Shown here piece by piece: positions 1-14,348 of a stretch of 64,000 nt of DNA. The translations under genes were made by a program, and so were the position numbers. Each line of letters begins with the position of its first letter. The stretch's first letter is position 1. The DNA lies in contig OX467082.1 of assembly GCA_950106755.1 (NCBI GenBank), positions 14,818,001 through 14,882,000 on the forward strand, in the 5' to 3' direction. The notes under the pieces are model-generated. The model saw only the letters and a program-made list of their open reading frames with translations. It had not been told where the DNA came from and did not search any database. This DNA comes from Climacium dendroides (taxonomy: Eukaryota; Streptophyta; Bryopsida; Hypnales; Climaciaceae).

Positions 1-116
1 TGGAATGGAATGCAAAACAGTTCAAGCTCGGGTGCGAAAGGTCGTCGTCCAGGCGTGAGCACACAAACAAGGTGAAGCGAAGCGGGCAACAAACAGGGTG
101 AAAACGGAGGAATTAC

Positions 117-351
117 TTGGCGGAATGAGGTTGTTCTGCGCGCCACGCGGCAGTGCGTCGAACGCGCGCGCGGTCTCATTCAAGGAGAATCGCAGCGGAA
201 TGTCCACGTAGTACTTCGGGTCGAAACTCAAGTCGTGATCGCCGCCAAACGACGCGAGCGCGGCGGATTGCAGCGTGATCAGCAACGTCAGCAGCTTCGA
301 CACCCCGGTGGACACCACCGTCTCGTCACACAACTCCATCTCCAGCCCCAT
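117..351 (-). CDS. TRE1: Alpha,alpha-trehalase, first coding exon (gene runs off the left edge)
   Basis: Trehalase splits trehalose into two glucose molecules; in plants it controls trehalose level and is usually membrane-anchored or apoplastic. The exon encodes 78 residues from the ATG at 351. The segment SKLLTLLITLQSAALASFG, then FDPKYYVDIPLRFSLNETA and AFDALPRG, follows the N-terminal region of plant trehalases (long helix with an AL..FG motif, then a D.K.YVD.PL...L..T..AF..LPR block). The ATG at 351 was chosen because the longer open frame upstream starts only at TTG. A splice donor (CCAA|GTAATT) lies just below 117, in phase 1. The catalytic domain lies outside the window, so activity cannot be judged. 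No clear signal peptide is seen on this exon. A GA-rich tract lies about 40 bases upstream of the ATG. Confidence 0.72.
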
Positions 352-390
352 AGCAAGCAAGCTTCGTCCTCTTCCTCAATTTCACAAGCA

Positions 391-429
<39 letters not shown>
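391..429. repeat. (CT)n(CA)n microsatellite in the trehalase 5' leader
   Basis: About ten CT units run straight into about ten CA units. Read on the trehalase strand this is a TG/GA tract about 40 bases before the start codon. GAGA tracts are common in plant 5' leaders, but a regulatory role is inference. Confidence 0.9.
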
Positions 430-2081
<1,652 letters not shown>

Positions 2082-4215
2082 CCAATGTGATGTGGTACCA
2101 ATAGTGCCATATCAAATTCAAAAAAATAAAAATAAAAATAAAATATTTTCTATAATTGTAAATTCTTTGAGGCCTGAATTTTTTCTAATGGAATTACCAT
2201 AATAAAAAACCAAAGTGACTCTTAAGAGTTGTTTACATAATGTAGATGGATTTGCCAAATTTGGATGAAAAAATTGGTCATTTGTGGTGTCTATAAATAC
2301 TAAAAAAACATTAAAAATTGGTCATTCATAGTGATCAAATTTCACCAAAAGAATGAGCTTGAAATCGTCTTTAATATTAAAAAATGTGCCACACCAAAGA
2401 GACCTATTTACACAAACAATAAACAATATAAAATAATACATTTTTAGATGCTCCATGGTAGAAACATGCTTGCCTACTATGGGAATAGATTGCAAAAGTT
2501 TCAGTTCTATATCATTAATTTTGGGTATAGTTCAATATTAAAAAATCGAAAACCTCAAAGCCCAACAAATTAGCAAAATTGCCTTTAAAATACAAAATGA
2601 TTTTAATTTAATTATTAATATGACCACAATCAAGACAACCATCTCCAATAAAAATTTCAAATTCATTGAGTTCATGCTTCAAAAGTCACAACGGATGACA
2701 ACTCTGTTGCTTAAAATGTGGCAGATAATATGACAAGGCTTTCTTGCAGTTACCCTAACCTTCAATTATTTATATTTTTTGGATAGTTTAGTCAAACCAT
2801 CTAAAGTTTTAAATGTTTGCTTATTCATCAATCATTATACAAATGATAGTAAAAAATAAATTTACTATGTAACATCATTTCGTACCTTCAAACACAATGG
2901 ACTTGTTTTGAATTTCCTATAACTGGTTTGGAGATTTTGTAGTTTGTTCCTACTAGTTTTTGCCAATTCCTATATTTTCTAGTGTTCTAATGTCATCATA
3001 GAGGGGATCTTCAAAGAATTCCTATACAAAAAAAAATCTTGAATTTTCTTTGTAGGGATTTTCATAAAGTCTCCCCAAATCCCCTATAAACAATCCAAAT
3101 TGGTAGACTTCACAACACATCGCCACATCTTACATTTCAATGTTGTTTCCACTTAATATTTGATAGATTTTACAAGATGCAATTGAGTCTCATATCAATT
3201 GTCAAGGCTATTGTGAGGTTGGACACTTGAGGCTTGTAAGTTGTCAATCTTGAAGGCAATGAAATCTATACACAAAAATCTAACATTTTTAGAGTTTTTA
3301 TATTTTAAGAACCTAAAATTTTTTTTGATGTATGAAATTGTAAATTGTTTAAACAAATGAAATCTACATAATTTTGACTAACATTTTGAATTCCTAAAAC
3401 CTAGAAAAGCATAGAGATCAAACATTTTGAAATGTACAAATCAATGAGATTGGAAATTCAAAATCTATATATTAACCAGATTTGAGCCTCCAAACCTACA
3501 AATTGTATTGATTATGCGTACTAAAATCTATACTAGAGTTAGATTTTAGAAACATGAATCTACATTCTAGAATATTGATTTATATAAATTGAATCGATTT
3601 AGAGGTGGAGACATCTTCAAATAACACTAAAAGATGTACAAATTCCCCTTAATAAAATTCCATATTTCACCTTTCCTTGTGATAGTCACAATCCATGTGT
3701 TTTGTTGAAATAGGTCATTGTAAGATGGGATTTTCATAACAATGATGGTTGGAGATTCAAAAAATGTTCCTTATGAAAATCATTGAATTATAATTGAAAG
3801 TGTTTTTCCACTGTAAATGAAAATGGATGACTGAAAACAAAATAAATGACCTCGCTTCAACTTCGGCTTTCAAAGTGTAAAGGAGCCTTCACTAAAGCAA
3901 TAGAATATCACTAATTGTAGTTAGAGAATACCTTGTTGTTTTCTTGATTGAGTGAATAAGTCTTCTAAAAGAAAATAATTATAAAAGCACTAGAGAAATG
4001 TTTAAATTGTATTTTTTTTCTTAGTAGAGTGGGGCTTGCACCTTTAGCCACAAGTCCACTAGAACAATCATCTGTTATTTCAACACCTATCCAACTAATA
4101 TGTACTTGAATCATTTTAAGTTTTCATCCAAAACTTGGTGAACCTAATCTTTTCTTTGTAATTTCATCCCTCTTTTTTCCCAATGGGGAATTTCATCAAA
4201 ATGGTGGTATTTTGT
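2082..4215. other. AT-rich intergenic DNA, nothing recognised
   Basis: No open frame above 60 codons, no RNA gene and no clear terminal repeats were seen. Confidence 0.6.
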
Positions 4216-4470
4216 ATGCCATTTTCAAACCGCCCGCTCTGAACCATAATAGTGCCATCTAGGATAAGTGTAGATTTCAAAAATCTTGAACTTCTACAGA
4301 TTTAAGAAATATAGGATCAACATAGATTTCAGACCATGTGGTTTGAACTATAAACATAACATCTAGCACAATTACAGATTTCAAAAATCTAAAAATATTG
4401 TAGATTTCAGACATCTAGTCTAGGATAAATATACATTTCTGAAAGTTCGGCGGTCTGAACCGTAAAAACT
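4216..4470. repeat. Degenerate tandem repeat, about 110-bp period
   Basis: A block with the consensus CTGAACCATAA, a CATCTAG stretch, then AGATTTCAAAAATCT recurs. It starts near 4238, is repeated diverged near 4340, and its head recurs near 4450 (GGTCTGAACCGTAAAAAC). No coding content is seen. Confidence 0.5.
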
Positions 4471-7464
4471 ACTTGCGGAATGGCGCCACCTAGTGAGTAG
4501 GTGACCACTACCAAATCCAAGTAAGATTTGGGTGAAAATTCGCCGGAAATTTTAAGCCGGAGTTTGAGTGTCTGCTGCCGTGAATGCTCGGTGGTTGTCG
4601 GCTCCACCAGCAGAACGCCGGTATGGAGGACTGCATGGCCGCCGGTAATCGCGCGTCTAGTCACTCGCGTCGCTCCAAATGCTCCCAACACTAACGAGCT
4701 CGTCTCCACACGTGGCTGGCCGTGCGAGATTCGCCGCATCTATACTCTAGATTCAATAGCCAACTCAAGTTAATAAACGAACGTCGATCGATTCACGGGC
4801 TCCACTCATCTCCGGTTGTAGGAAACTCGGGATGGGAAGTCAGAGTGATGAGTGAGGTCCGTTTGGCTTGTTCTTGGGCACTTCTTGTCTTCATGTTTGA
4901 CGTTGTCTTCAGTTGTCGATCGCAACTTGCTGTTGTACTTGCTTCCAGTACTGACCCCCATCACTACATGAAATAGAATCAACCTGATACCCACGTTACT
5001 TCCTCCATGATCATCGAACTCGCAAACATCCAAAAAAAAAACTCTTGAAAAATTGAAACTATCTCCCCAATAGCATCTCCTCTCATCCAATCTCGGAACG
5101 TAAATTGATTAAGAATGTAGAATCAGGCTCCCATAGACGTCTCTTTTAGGCACATTTTGTATGGGAGGTTACCGATTCTACATCTGTCTCACAAAATCCA
5201 TACTGAACTCTCTCTCTCTCTATTTACTAAACCTGGTTACCGTCCGAGGTATTGATCAGAGTGAAAATTAAGGTCGAATTCGTTAAATTAGTGTCTTAGC
5301 GAAACTCCACGACTTGGCCTGGACCAGTTCTAGTTTGTAAACCTTTAGCGCTGATGAATGCCCTTAATTTTTGCGCCTCAGTTTGACGAAACTGATATTC
5401 ATACGTGCAGTTCATGCCGGTGCTTGAGTGTTTGACTGGACGCGCCATTGCGAGTTCCGGAGTTTGGTGCAAACGTGGAAAGTAACGGAACCTGCGAATC
5501 CTTATCTGCACCACCTGGGATTCTGGGATGTAACCTTAGGGGTCCACGGTTCAGTTCTTCTTTTCTGTGTGCAGTAAAACGACATTAAATAAACTAAATT
5601 AAATTGGAACTTCAAAAACGTCCAACTTACCAATTTCTTAGAATTCTCCAGCAGATCACGGATTCCCGGGGCAGTCAGTCAACACATGCGTGAGCCCACC
5701 TCGCCTCCGTCCATGTGGCCACTGCCGCGCGTGACCGGCGCGTGGCATCATGATGCTTCACAATCATACGGAGCACCTGCTCGCCTTCATGTCTCAGCTG
5801 CTGACCCAGTACGGCACTTGGCGTTGTCCTTTCACGTAACTTCTTCATGAATTACAGAACTATCTCTGATCGGGAATGCATGCATGCGTTGTTCTAGAAG
5901 AAACTGAATCACAGAGGTGGTTTGGTGGTGGTGGGTGGTTCGGTGGTCTTGAAGGCGACGGGGTCTTGAATTGAGCTAGCATTCAAGACTTGAGTGTGGG
6001 GCCATATTCTGATCATAAACTTGTCAACCCAGTCATGGCGTATGAGTATTTCAACTGGTTTCAAATGATGGTACGTTATTTTAATATTGAGGTTTCATCA
6101 GGATTGTGTTTTGCTGCTGAGAAAGGATTTGCACGGGTCGGAGCCTTTTTGGAGGTTTTCCAAAAGCCTAGATCGGCACCTTGTTCGAAGAGTAGCTGAC
6201 TCGGGGTGAGGCGCCCCTACCGTCGTAGTACGGGAGGTCACTAGTAGTAGGTAGAGCATGACGGTCTGCTGTGGATAGGAGTACGCTGGATTATCCTGTT
6301 AAGCATCGACACCCTGCAAGCTAAAATTGTCGTGCTCAAATGTCGCACTCAGCTGTGACTAATTTCTAAAAAGACCCTTCCAACTACTTATATTTCCACT
6401 TTCTACAATCAAATGTGTCCCACAAATAATGAATTGACCAAGCATAATTTTGAATGTAGGATAAGTTGACTAAATTTTGATTTGGTTTGGTCAATCAATA
6501 CATAACATTGTTGGACAATGAAGCAAGAGTCCTTTTTGCATTCTTGAAATGGGGACTCCTATAATGAACAAACATGGCTCTTCAACCAACACTTAATAAG
6601 TCCTTCCTTCACTTACTAATATCCTTGAATTACCTCATATTAAGCCCTTCTCAGGTATTTAGCAAAGCATAATACCTTCTCAATATAGGAAAGACCATTG
6701 TCGTAGTAATATATAGTAATATTTCAACATGCACTAAATTCATATAGTGTGACTTTTGTAAATTAATGTCACTCACGCTTTCAATATAAATCTCAAGATA
6801 TTTCATTTGTTCACTAGTGAATATTGGTTGCATTTTCATTTCTAAGTCAAACGAGGATTCCAATTATTGTATATGGAGGTCTCATTTGGCTCTTAAGTGC
6901 TGAAATTGAGTTTCCACCTCAGGTTCTTAAGGGTCCACATTACCTAAGACCATTTACAACATGACACGTGTCACATTTTTCCAAAAATGACTTCATTTCT
7001 ATTGACTCTAACCTTTGTGTAGGATAAGGTAGGAGGTCCATAAATTGCCCATTTGAAAGTTGAAATTGAATTTTAGGGGAAGTGGGGCTCTTTGAAATAT
7101 TTTTTTAATAAACCCATCCATTAAGTTAGGTTGTTTGATTTGGTTTGTTTGTTACATTGAGATCTTCTGAACCATACATCCCTCAACTACATGCTTGATA
7201 CCAACGAAAAGCCCCCAACGAGGAGGAGTGCACAAGCTTTGTTTCATCACGTTTGGACCTACAACAAAAAAAGATATTGAATTTCAAAGTTTTATTGGAG
7301 CTAAGGATCCTGTGGTACTCTACGTTAGTTGGGGCAACACTCAGGTGCGTATTGATTTTTTCTTAAAAATTTAGATGGAAGGACACTTTTGTAAGTTAAA
7401 TTTTTTTTTAAATTATTCTTACTTTTTCTTTTGACCCTGGCAACGACACACAAGGCACACTAAT
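4471..7464. other. Intergenic DNA of mixed composition, no gene supported
   Basis: Islands of higher GC (4500-5000, 5300-5560, 5650-6300) carry open frames of 60-110 codons on both strands. None shows a recognisable domain or a consistent splice model. The remainder is AT-rich. Confidence 0.5.
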
Positions 7465-7705
7465 CATCCTTGAAAGATAGACAAGTGGAATCGTCATCTA
7501 ACCCAAGCTTATTTCATACTTTTTGGAGCTTTGTGGAATTAATTAGTTGGAAGTTGAAATGGCATAGGGCTCTACAATCGCCCACCTTCTTCGATATATA
7601 CACTGTTTCTACATTGCTGAAGGCTATGAAAAAAGCAACATGTACAAGTAGTGTACATTTGAGGAGGAGTACACTTCAGTTAGAGTCTCCTACCTTTTCC
7701 GTTGG
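7465..7705. repeat. Dispersed repeat, copy A (partner at 35205-35440)
   Basis: The blocks AAAGATAGACAAGTGGAAT, TTTTTGGAGCTTTGTGGAAT, AAATGGCATAGGGCTCTA and GAAGGCTATGAAAAA recur in the same order and spacing at 35205-35440. No protein domain is seen in it. In this copy the inner hairpin found in the partner has decayed. Confidence 0.75.
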
Positions 7706-9271
7706 CGGCTCCTGGTGAGGGGGTGTCCCTGGCACTCCTTCCCAAGCAGCGTGGCCTTTGTAGTTCGTGAAGGCTGCCGCTTGAGAATCAACTGACCTGA
7801 CTCCTGCGTCTCACCCCGGTGGGCCTGATGGCCACGGTGGGGGATCACTTTTCTTATCCGCTGTCGTCTTCGTTTCCCTGTTTTGGATAACTTGGTTCCG
7901 TTGCAGCGGCAGGTCCTTTGTTCCGTGGCTATGTCGTCCTGTTAAAGCCTAGTTCATGGTAAGCCTAGTTCACTGGGAAAATAACCGGTCGGAGTGTGAA
8001 AATGGACGATCCAAAAACAGGTCAAAAAATTGGTAGGATCAGCAACCAACCAATGTGCAAAGATAGAAGGTGGATATGTATTAGATAACCGATGAGCCGC
8101 ACCAATGGCGAATAAGTTATCGTACATAACCGGTTGTACATTTTTCAATCATAACCTTTGATCTTCATGATTCAAGGGTGTAGGAAGCAAGTTGAAAGGA
8201 AAGAAGGTTATGAGTTGTAACTTGTAATGCCAATAGTGATGGGTTGCCAATAGGATGGTGCCATGTTAGCGTTGAAAAGCCAACAACCGGCTATGTAGTT
8301 GTGGCTAGCTTTCATGAAATAGTTAGATTTTAGCCCCTTGCCATTTCAAATTTGAGGTTAATACCCAAGTTGTTGGAGGCACGTATTCTCTTGGACAAGA
8401 TGGGTATCACTTTAGTGTTGGTTGTTGAGGCTCAAGTTTAGAACTCTTTGATAAAATGGGGGTAGAAATTTTTGTAAGGGTTGGCCGTTGACATGCTCGG
8501 ACAAGGTGGGGGTAATTATCGCTTTAGGGTTGGTTGTGGTGCCCAGCCCTTGCTCCGTCGTCTATGTCTACGTGATGTACTAAAATTTACACTTAGTTTC
8601 AAAAACAACATGTCTTTGAAAGAGGATAGGACAATAGCCTTTGCAAATTTGAAGTTGAAGGAAAGTGGCTAGTGAGAATTGGATACCGGAGGAAATGAAC
8701 TAATTGAAATATTTTGATGAGGAGAGGATGCAAGGAGTGCCCTTGCGAGAAAAAAACCAGCTACAAAACTGAGAGGAGGCAAATTACCGGGTCAGCTTAA
8801 AAAAAAAATTCCCAAACGCTGTTCCATGGCGTGCTAGCTGGAACTCAGGAAGTGAGATTTGTGCCGCAGACAGATTGAATATTGTCTGAATTCCTGGAAT
8901 TAATTCACTTCATTCTCCGCCTGTCTGTTTCATATTCCTTTTTCCCTGTTTTTGATCAACTTTGTTCCGTGGTGGGCTAGAACTCTGGAAGTGAGATTTG
9001 GCCGCCACCCCTGCCTAGCCTCGCCTCTCTCTGGTTTCCTGCTGGAATTATTAATCAAGTTCATTCTCTCTGTCTGTTGCTAACTTATTAATAGTATTGG
9101 GCTCCTTGTTTCATGTCCTTTTTTCCCTCGTTTCTGAATCGTTTGAACATTCTCAGTGAGTCACCTTGTTCCATAACTTAGTGGGCGGAAAGTGAGATCC
9201 GGCATCCACGCATCAACCGTAATTCCCTCCCATTAATTCTCTGCATGTGTTGCTGATGACTAGGGTCATAG
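7706..9271. other. Intergenic DNA, no gene recognised
   Basis: Mixed-composition sequence with short open frames only. Two stretches near 8810-8990 resemble each other (CCATGGCGTGCTAGCTGGAAC.. and CCGTGGTGGGCTAGAACTC..), suggesting an old local duplication. Confidence 0.45.
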
Positions 9272-9303
9272 GTGCTTAGGTGCTTAGGTGCTTAGGTGCT
9301 TAG
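9272..9303. repeat. 8-bp tandem repeat GTGCTTAG x4
   Basis: Four perfect head-to-tail copies of GTGCTTAG, followed by a degenerate GTGTAGGG unit. Confidence 0.95.
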
Positions 9304-10819
9304 GTGTAGGGTAAGCAACTAGGTGTAATTGAAGGTCCTTGGTGAGATTGAATAATAAGTCTAGTGCCGTAATTTTATTCTTTGACCTCTTTACTCCATT
9401 ACTCACAACCTAGGGCAGACAACCCATTTCCAACCACTTAAGCAATTATGCATATTTGGAGCACAAGTTTTTTGTGTGTGGAATTTTTCCCATGTACGGA
9501 AATAGAGTTTGGAAGGATTGCATATTTTTCTAGAATTTCATTACATGAAACATAATTACTATGATTTTTTTAGTAGAAGATTCTCCTCGACCTATAATGG
9601 TCATGTAGACCTTTCTATTTCTAACCATAGACTGATTGCAAAATTGACCTAGGATTGGTTGCAATATTGACAACCTTGTAGCCAATCAGAACGTGCCACA
9701 ACTACTCCTCGAACTACGCCACAAATTCACGAAAATATGGTAGTCTATAGGTTGGAAATAGGGTGGTGGTTGGAAATGGGTTGGCTATTCTAAGGCAAAC
9801 ATGCTTGTTAAGAAGCAGTTTTGCTATCTAATTGCTTTGGAGAAGTTATTTGTCAACTCATGTGTTTTTCAGATATTGAGAAGTTGAGAAATTAGAGAGA
9901 AGCCATTTGGAGGTCGAATCAAGACATTTTTACAAGAAACAAATTTTCTATAACTTTTCAAAGTTTGTTGGGACTAAATTGATAAAGTATAGGTAGATCC
10001 AAGTTAAAACACACATTGGGATGTCTTCTCCACAAGTGCATTGTCATGATGCTAAAAGGATGTTAAGATTGTGATAATGTTTAATCTTTTAACATAATTT
10101 GAATGCTTTTTAGATATTTTGCAATCAAGTAAAGATGTTAACAATGGATTATGATATGGAACTATAGATAAGATATATGACCAAGGCTCCATTTGCATAA
10201 ATAGGGTTTGCAATTTATTTTTCATGAATGAGGGGAATATGATGTGGTCTTGGCAACTTCATTATTGTGTGACAAATAACACATTGACACCTAATGAAGT
10301 TACTAAGACTAGTTTTTAGTTTTGCACTTCTCAAAAATAGGTTTGCTTATACAACAAGAACAAGAACAAGTCAAATCATAATCTATACTTACTTAATTTC
10401 TATTAATTTCAAACTTGATGAAAAATTAGCAAATAATAGTACAATCTTCATTAATGGTGTTGAATTTTTTTTGAAGTTAAATAAAACCTTACCAAATTTC
10501 TGAAGAAGTTCAAAAAAGGCCATTAATAGTGTAATCTATACCTTAAATTAGGTTGTTTGTTTTGTTTATCTAATATGCTTAAATTTAACAAACCATCAGG
10601 CATCTAAGAGTGTTCTTAGTATTGTTGGAACGTTCTTTGCAAGGAGGAATGCATGGACTTTGTTTTGTGGCATTTGGACCTACTATATATTGTGAAAGTT
10701 ACAGAACTTCAAAGTTTTCATGAATTCAAAAATTGAATTAAATTACCTTTTATTTTGAAAATGTCAAAACTTTCATGTTGCATGTCCAAACACCAGGAAA
10801 CAAAACCCTTACACTCTTT
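9304..10819. other. AT-rich intergenic DNA, nothing recognised
   Basis: The only open frames are short and AT-driven. A block near 10645-10710 (GAGGAATGCATGGACTTTG.., GCATTTGGACCTAC) resembles one at 7222-7290, so this is probably remnant repeat DNA. Confidence 0.5.
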
Positions 10820-11112
10820 TGTACAAGAAAGCTTTCTATTCCTATCAAGAATGCAACTTGTCACACTACAATAAAGTCTCCTTCGTATAGTCTCCTTTTG
10901 TACATAAAGCTTTTTATTCCTATCAAGAATACAACTTGTCACATTACAACAAAGTCTCCTTCATATAGTCTCCTTTTGTATAGAAAGCTTCTATTCCTAT
11001 CAAGAATGCAACTTGTCACATTGCAACAAAGTCTCCTTTGTATAGTCTCCTTTTGTATAGAAAGCTTTCTATTCCTATCAAGAATGCAACTTGTCACATT
11101 GCAACAAAGCCC
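10820..11112. repeat. Tandem array, four copies of a 77-78 bp unit
   Basis: The unit contains AAAGCTTTCTATTCCTATCA, GAATGCAACTTGTCACATT and CAACAAAGTCTCCTT. Copies begin near 10831, 10909, 10987 and 11064. The unit length (78) is a multiple of three, so both strands give apparent open frames that are only translations of the repeat. Confidence 0.93.
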
Positions 11113-13167
11113 ATGCACTCCTTCATGCATGAAAAAATATTGAATTTTAATTTTTTTCACAAATTACACAATTATTTTTACTTCTATTTTGGCTGTTGGC
11201 ACCGGCACTCTACGAAACTTCTGACCATTCCGATAAAGGAAAACGAAGGCGGCGCCCTCCGTGAGTGCGTGTGTCGCGACTCAGACGAGCAAGCACAGGT
11301 GTTTGAACGACGCCGCAACCAGTGTCACAACCGGTGAGGACCAACGCTTGAGTCGATCCCATTCAGTTGTCGGCTCTGCAGCTTCGAAGCATTCTTTACA
11401 GTTTTCTGTTTGTATTGCCTTTGAGTAAAGACCATGCAACTCCAAAAGTAGAATCATTCATGGAATGATGCATTAATTTGTACTACATTGAGAGTCGTGT
11501 TGGCATGAATCGCTTTCCGTCAATTGCAACAAAGTCGTCAGAAGGTGAGTTCAGGCAGAATTCTCAACATTCAATTATGCACACAGCCGTTGCTTTTCAA
11601 TGGAGGCCTGGAGGACGAGCTGAGGGAGTGCTTGGCTGTGTTTCCCACTTCCAAGAATTCATAAATAATGTGTAGATCATATGGGTTTGCAAAATGACGG
11701 GGAAAGGACGCTAGAAAACGCTTGGAACGTGGCCAGCGCTGACTCAGTTCACTTCAGCTCAGCTGAGCTCAGCTGGGTCGGTGATTTCGACTGGAACGAC
11801 GGAGTCGCAGCGCCAGCAGCAGGAATTTTCAAACCCTCGTGCGTCGGAGAAACCGAGACCAGCCCGCCAGCCGCAATTGTTCCCTTTCATGTCTGCTCAC
11901 ACTGGGGCACACACTCGGTACCTAACTCTCACACGGTTTTTTCTTTTAAAAAACTATTTCAAAATCTTGGAAAGTGTGTGATTCCTCTTTGTATTCTCTT
12001 CTTTTTTTTCTTCTTGTAGAGTGTCATTTTATTCATTTATTCTTTCTAGATTGCATTTGAATTTTTGTTTAGCTTTAGACATGATATTCTTGAGTAGTGT
12101 TGGCAAGATCTTTTTGTCGTAAGGTACTAGTGGCACCTTAAATTTGTTAGTAAAAACATTTTAGTGTCTTCTTTGTGATTAGATAGTGAAAATATAGTGA
12201 AAGATATAGTAAAAGCATATTATAGTGAAAGATGTTGCAAGTAGAATCTCAATTTTTTTGCTCCTTGAGGACTAAAGTGTGTTGTAAATTTTCAAACTAC
12301 AAGCCAAATACGTGGTTAGGCTTCTATAATGGGCCATAAACTTCATTGGTAACAACAAATTTCAATCACCTTGAAATAACAAAGAGTGATGTGCAGATAG
12401 TGGCACCTTTGAATGGGGACTTTGATAATCTATGTAAATTATAAATATAGTGCAAATTTGGTTTGTTATTGGATAAAAGGTAGGAGTTTGTTTTAGGTAC
12501 TTGGCAAGCTACTTTGCCACTACCTTATAGATTCCTCCGTAGGACCAATGTGTTTAAGATTTCAATTGAAGTAAAGGTGTTCCTATAAATCTTGTAGCAC
12601 TATAGGTGGTCTCATTCCACCTACAGTGTCATTGTAAAAAGCCACCATAATCTTTCTGTTCAAGAATGTTAATATATGACAATTCATAGTTGCATACAAT
12701 GTAGTGTCGCCTAATTGGTTTTGTCTCTGCAACTTCAAACCAAAACAAAGGTTAACAAGGTTTTTGGCACCTTCAAGATTATTGACATGTGTTTGGTCTT
12801 TAATTTTTTATTTTGACCGCCTTTAGTTCAAAGTCAAACACTTAAATGATGATTTCAATTCCATCTAGTGTAAACATTCAAAATTGGGTAAAAAAATAAA
12901 ACATACCATCAAACACCTTATGACATTTCAACTATCTTTATTGTTACATATGCTCTTGACTATATTGATGAAGCTATATACATCCCAAAATATGTAGATT
13001 ACGATATAATATTGATTCATACAAAGGTGGTAATTTCATCCATTCAAATTAGAGAGTATTTCATGAAATAGTCCATTATTTTCCCATAATCACCTCTACA
13101 AAAAATCAACAAGAATAAAATCTCAGGATCCCACTCAATGCTTATATCAAGCTTCATAGTTTTGTAT
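11113..13167. other. Intergenic DNA, no gene recognised
   Basis: 11200-11960 is somewhat GC-richer with open frames of 65-112 codons on the plus strand. They lack domains, and an AGCTCAGCTGAGCTCAGCT palindromic run at 11756-11774 interrupts them. The remainder is AT-rich. Confidence 0.45.
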
Positions 13168-13410
13168 GAATAGCTTAACCTTTAAAATGTCAATGATATT
13201 TTATATCCGATGGATGATAGAGAATCCTTTCAGTAGAACAAAAGTGCAATTATTCATCCTCAGAATTTTATTGTGAAAAAGAGAGATCTTCTACAATAGT
13301 TTAACTTTCAATGAGTGTTTTTGCAATCTTATAAGCAAATGATTCACATGGTATCCAAAAAAATAATTTCCACAGTCACCAATCCATCCTTTTAAGGATT
13401 AATACCCTTA
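13168..13410 (+). repeat. Dispersed MITE-like repeat family R1, copy 1
   Basis: The core reads GATGGATGATAGAGAATCC, AAAAGTGCAATTATTCATCC, GAGAGATCTTCTACAATAG, AGCAAATGATTCACATGGT. The same ordered blocks occur near 22726-22880, 25918-26130, 26550-26745, 26750-26990 and 31850-32072, in either orientation. The element is bounded by short TTAACC / GGATTAA-like ends. Confidence 0.8.
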
Positions 13411-14348
13411 TCCAACAACAATGCTTTTGAGATTCACATTCATTCCTAATATAAACCACAAGCCATGCCTCACTTTTGACATGTGTAATGTCCTCAAATA
13501 AAACTACCCTAACGACCTATATTCTGCAATTAGTTTCTAGCCCTCAGAATTAGACGACCCGGGTTGTCTAAACTAGGATAGTTCACTTCAATTGAAACAA
13601 GTGTGATCCAAGTCATGAGGACCAGATGGTGCAATTTCTAAAATTTTACAGAGGATAAGGCACTTGGATGGTCTACCCCACACTAAACGTAAACATGAAG
13701 CATGATCGAAAGCTTCGTAATTAGTGCCACGTACAAGACCCTATAAAGTGATGTAGTTCACTGTGCGAATAAACAACATAAGACACAGATACATGGTGCA
13801 TTTGTCCAACAAGAAGACAGTAAAATGTGACGAGGCACAGATAGGATAAAAGAAAGTACATCCCGTTCAGTTGGCGTGAAATAGCGCAGCTATAGTACAG
13901 CAATTTTGTATTCTCTAATAAAATAGTGAACATTGAATTCCTCCCCAAGGAACAACAACACTGAATGTACTGATGGGGTAAGACAAAGTAATAACCTTGA
14001 CCATATCTACAAGCCCCTACGAAGGAAAGGGACAGGTGACCCCGTCTCCATCCCCTCCACGTCTTCTCTGCCTCCATTGAAGACCTTAATCTTATACTTG
14101 CGTACGCTCCTTGTAACTGCAACAATGTCAAGGGATTCAAGAAAAGTCTTCAACCCACCTGCTGCAAAACACTAAACAATTATTGCCTACCTACCAATTA
14201 CTACAGAACTCCGAGGAGCGTTTTGAGGAACTACACTTCACTTAATAATGATCTCCCATGGACGAAGCCAGGATTTCTACTTCCAATGCCCAACGCTTTG
14301 CTTCTCAGTGAATCACAATCAGTACCTCAAGAGTGAACATCCGAATCC
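13411..14348. other. 3' flank of the PH1-like gene
   Basis: No gene is recognised. The 3' untranslated region and polyadenylation site of the minus-strand PH1-like gene should lie in the upper part of this stretch. The 139-codon open frame on the minus strand has no recognisable domain. Confidence 0.5.

Noticed and set aside
7720..7950. GC-rich patch that at first looked like an rRNA or tRNA fragment
   Set aside because: No cloverleaf or conserved rRNA motif could be found.
10775..11160. Repetitive open frames on both strands
   Set aside because: They are translations of the 78-bp tandem repeat, open only because the period is a multiple of three.
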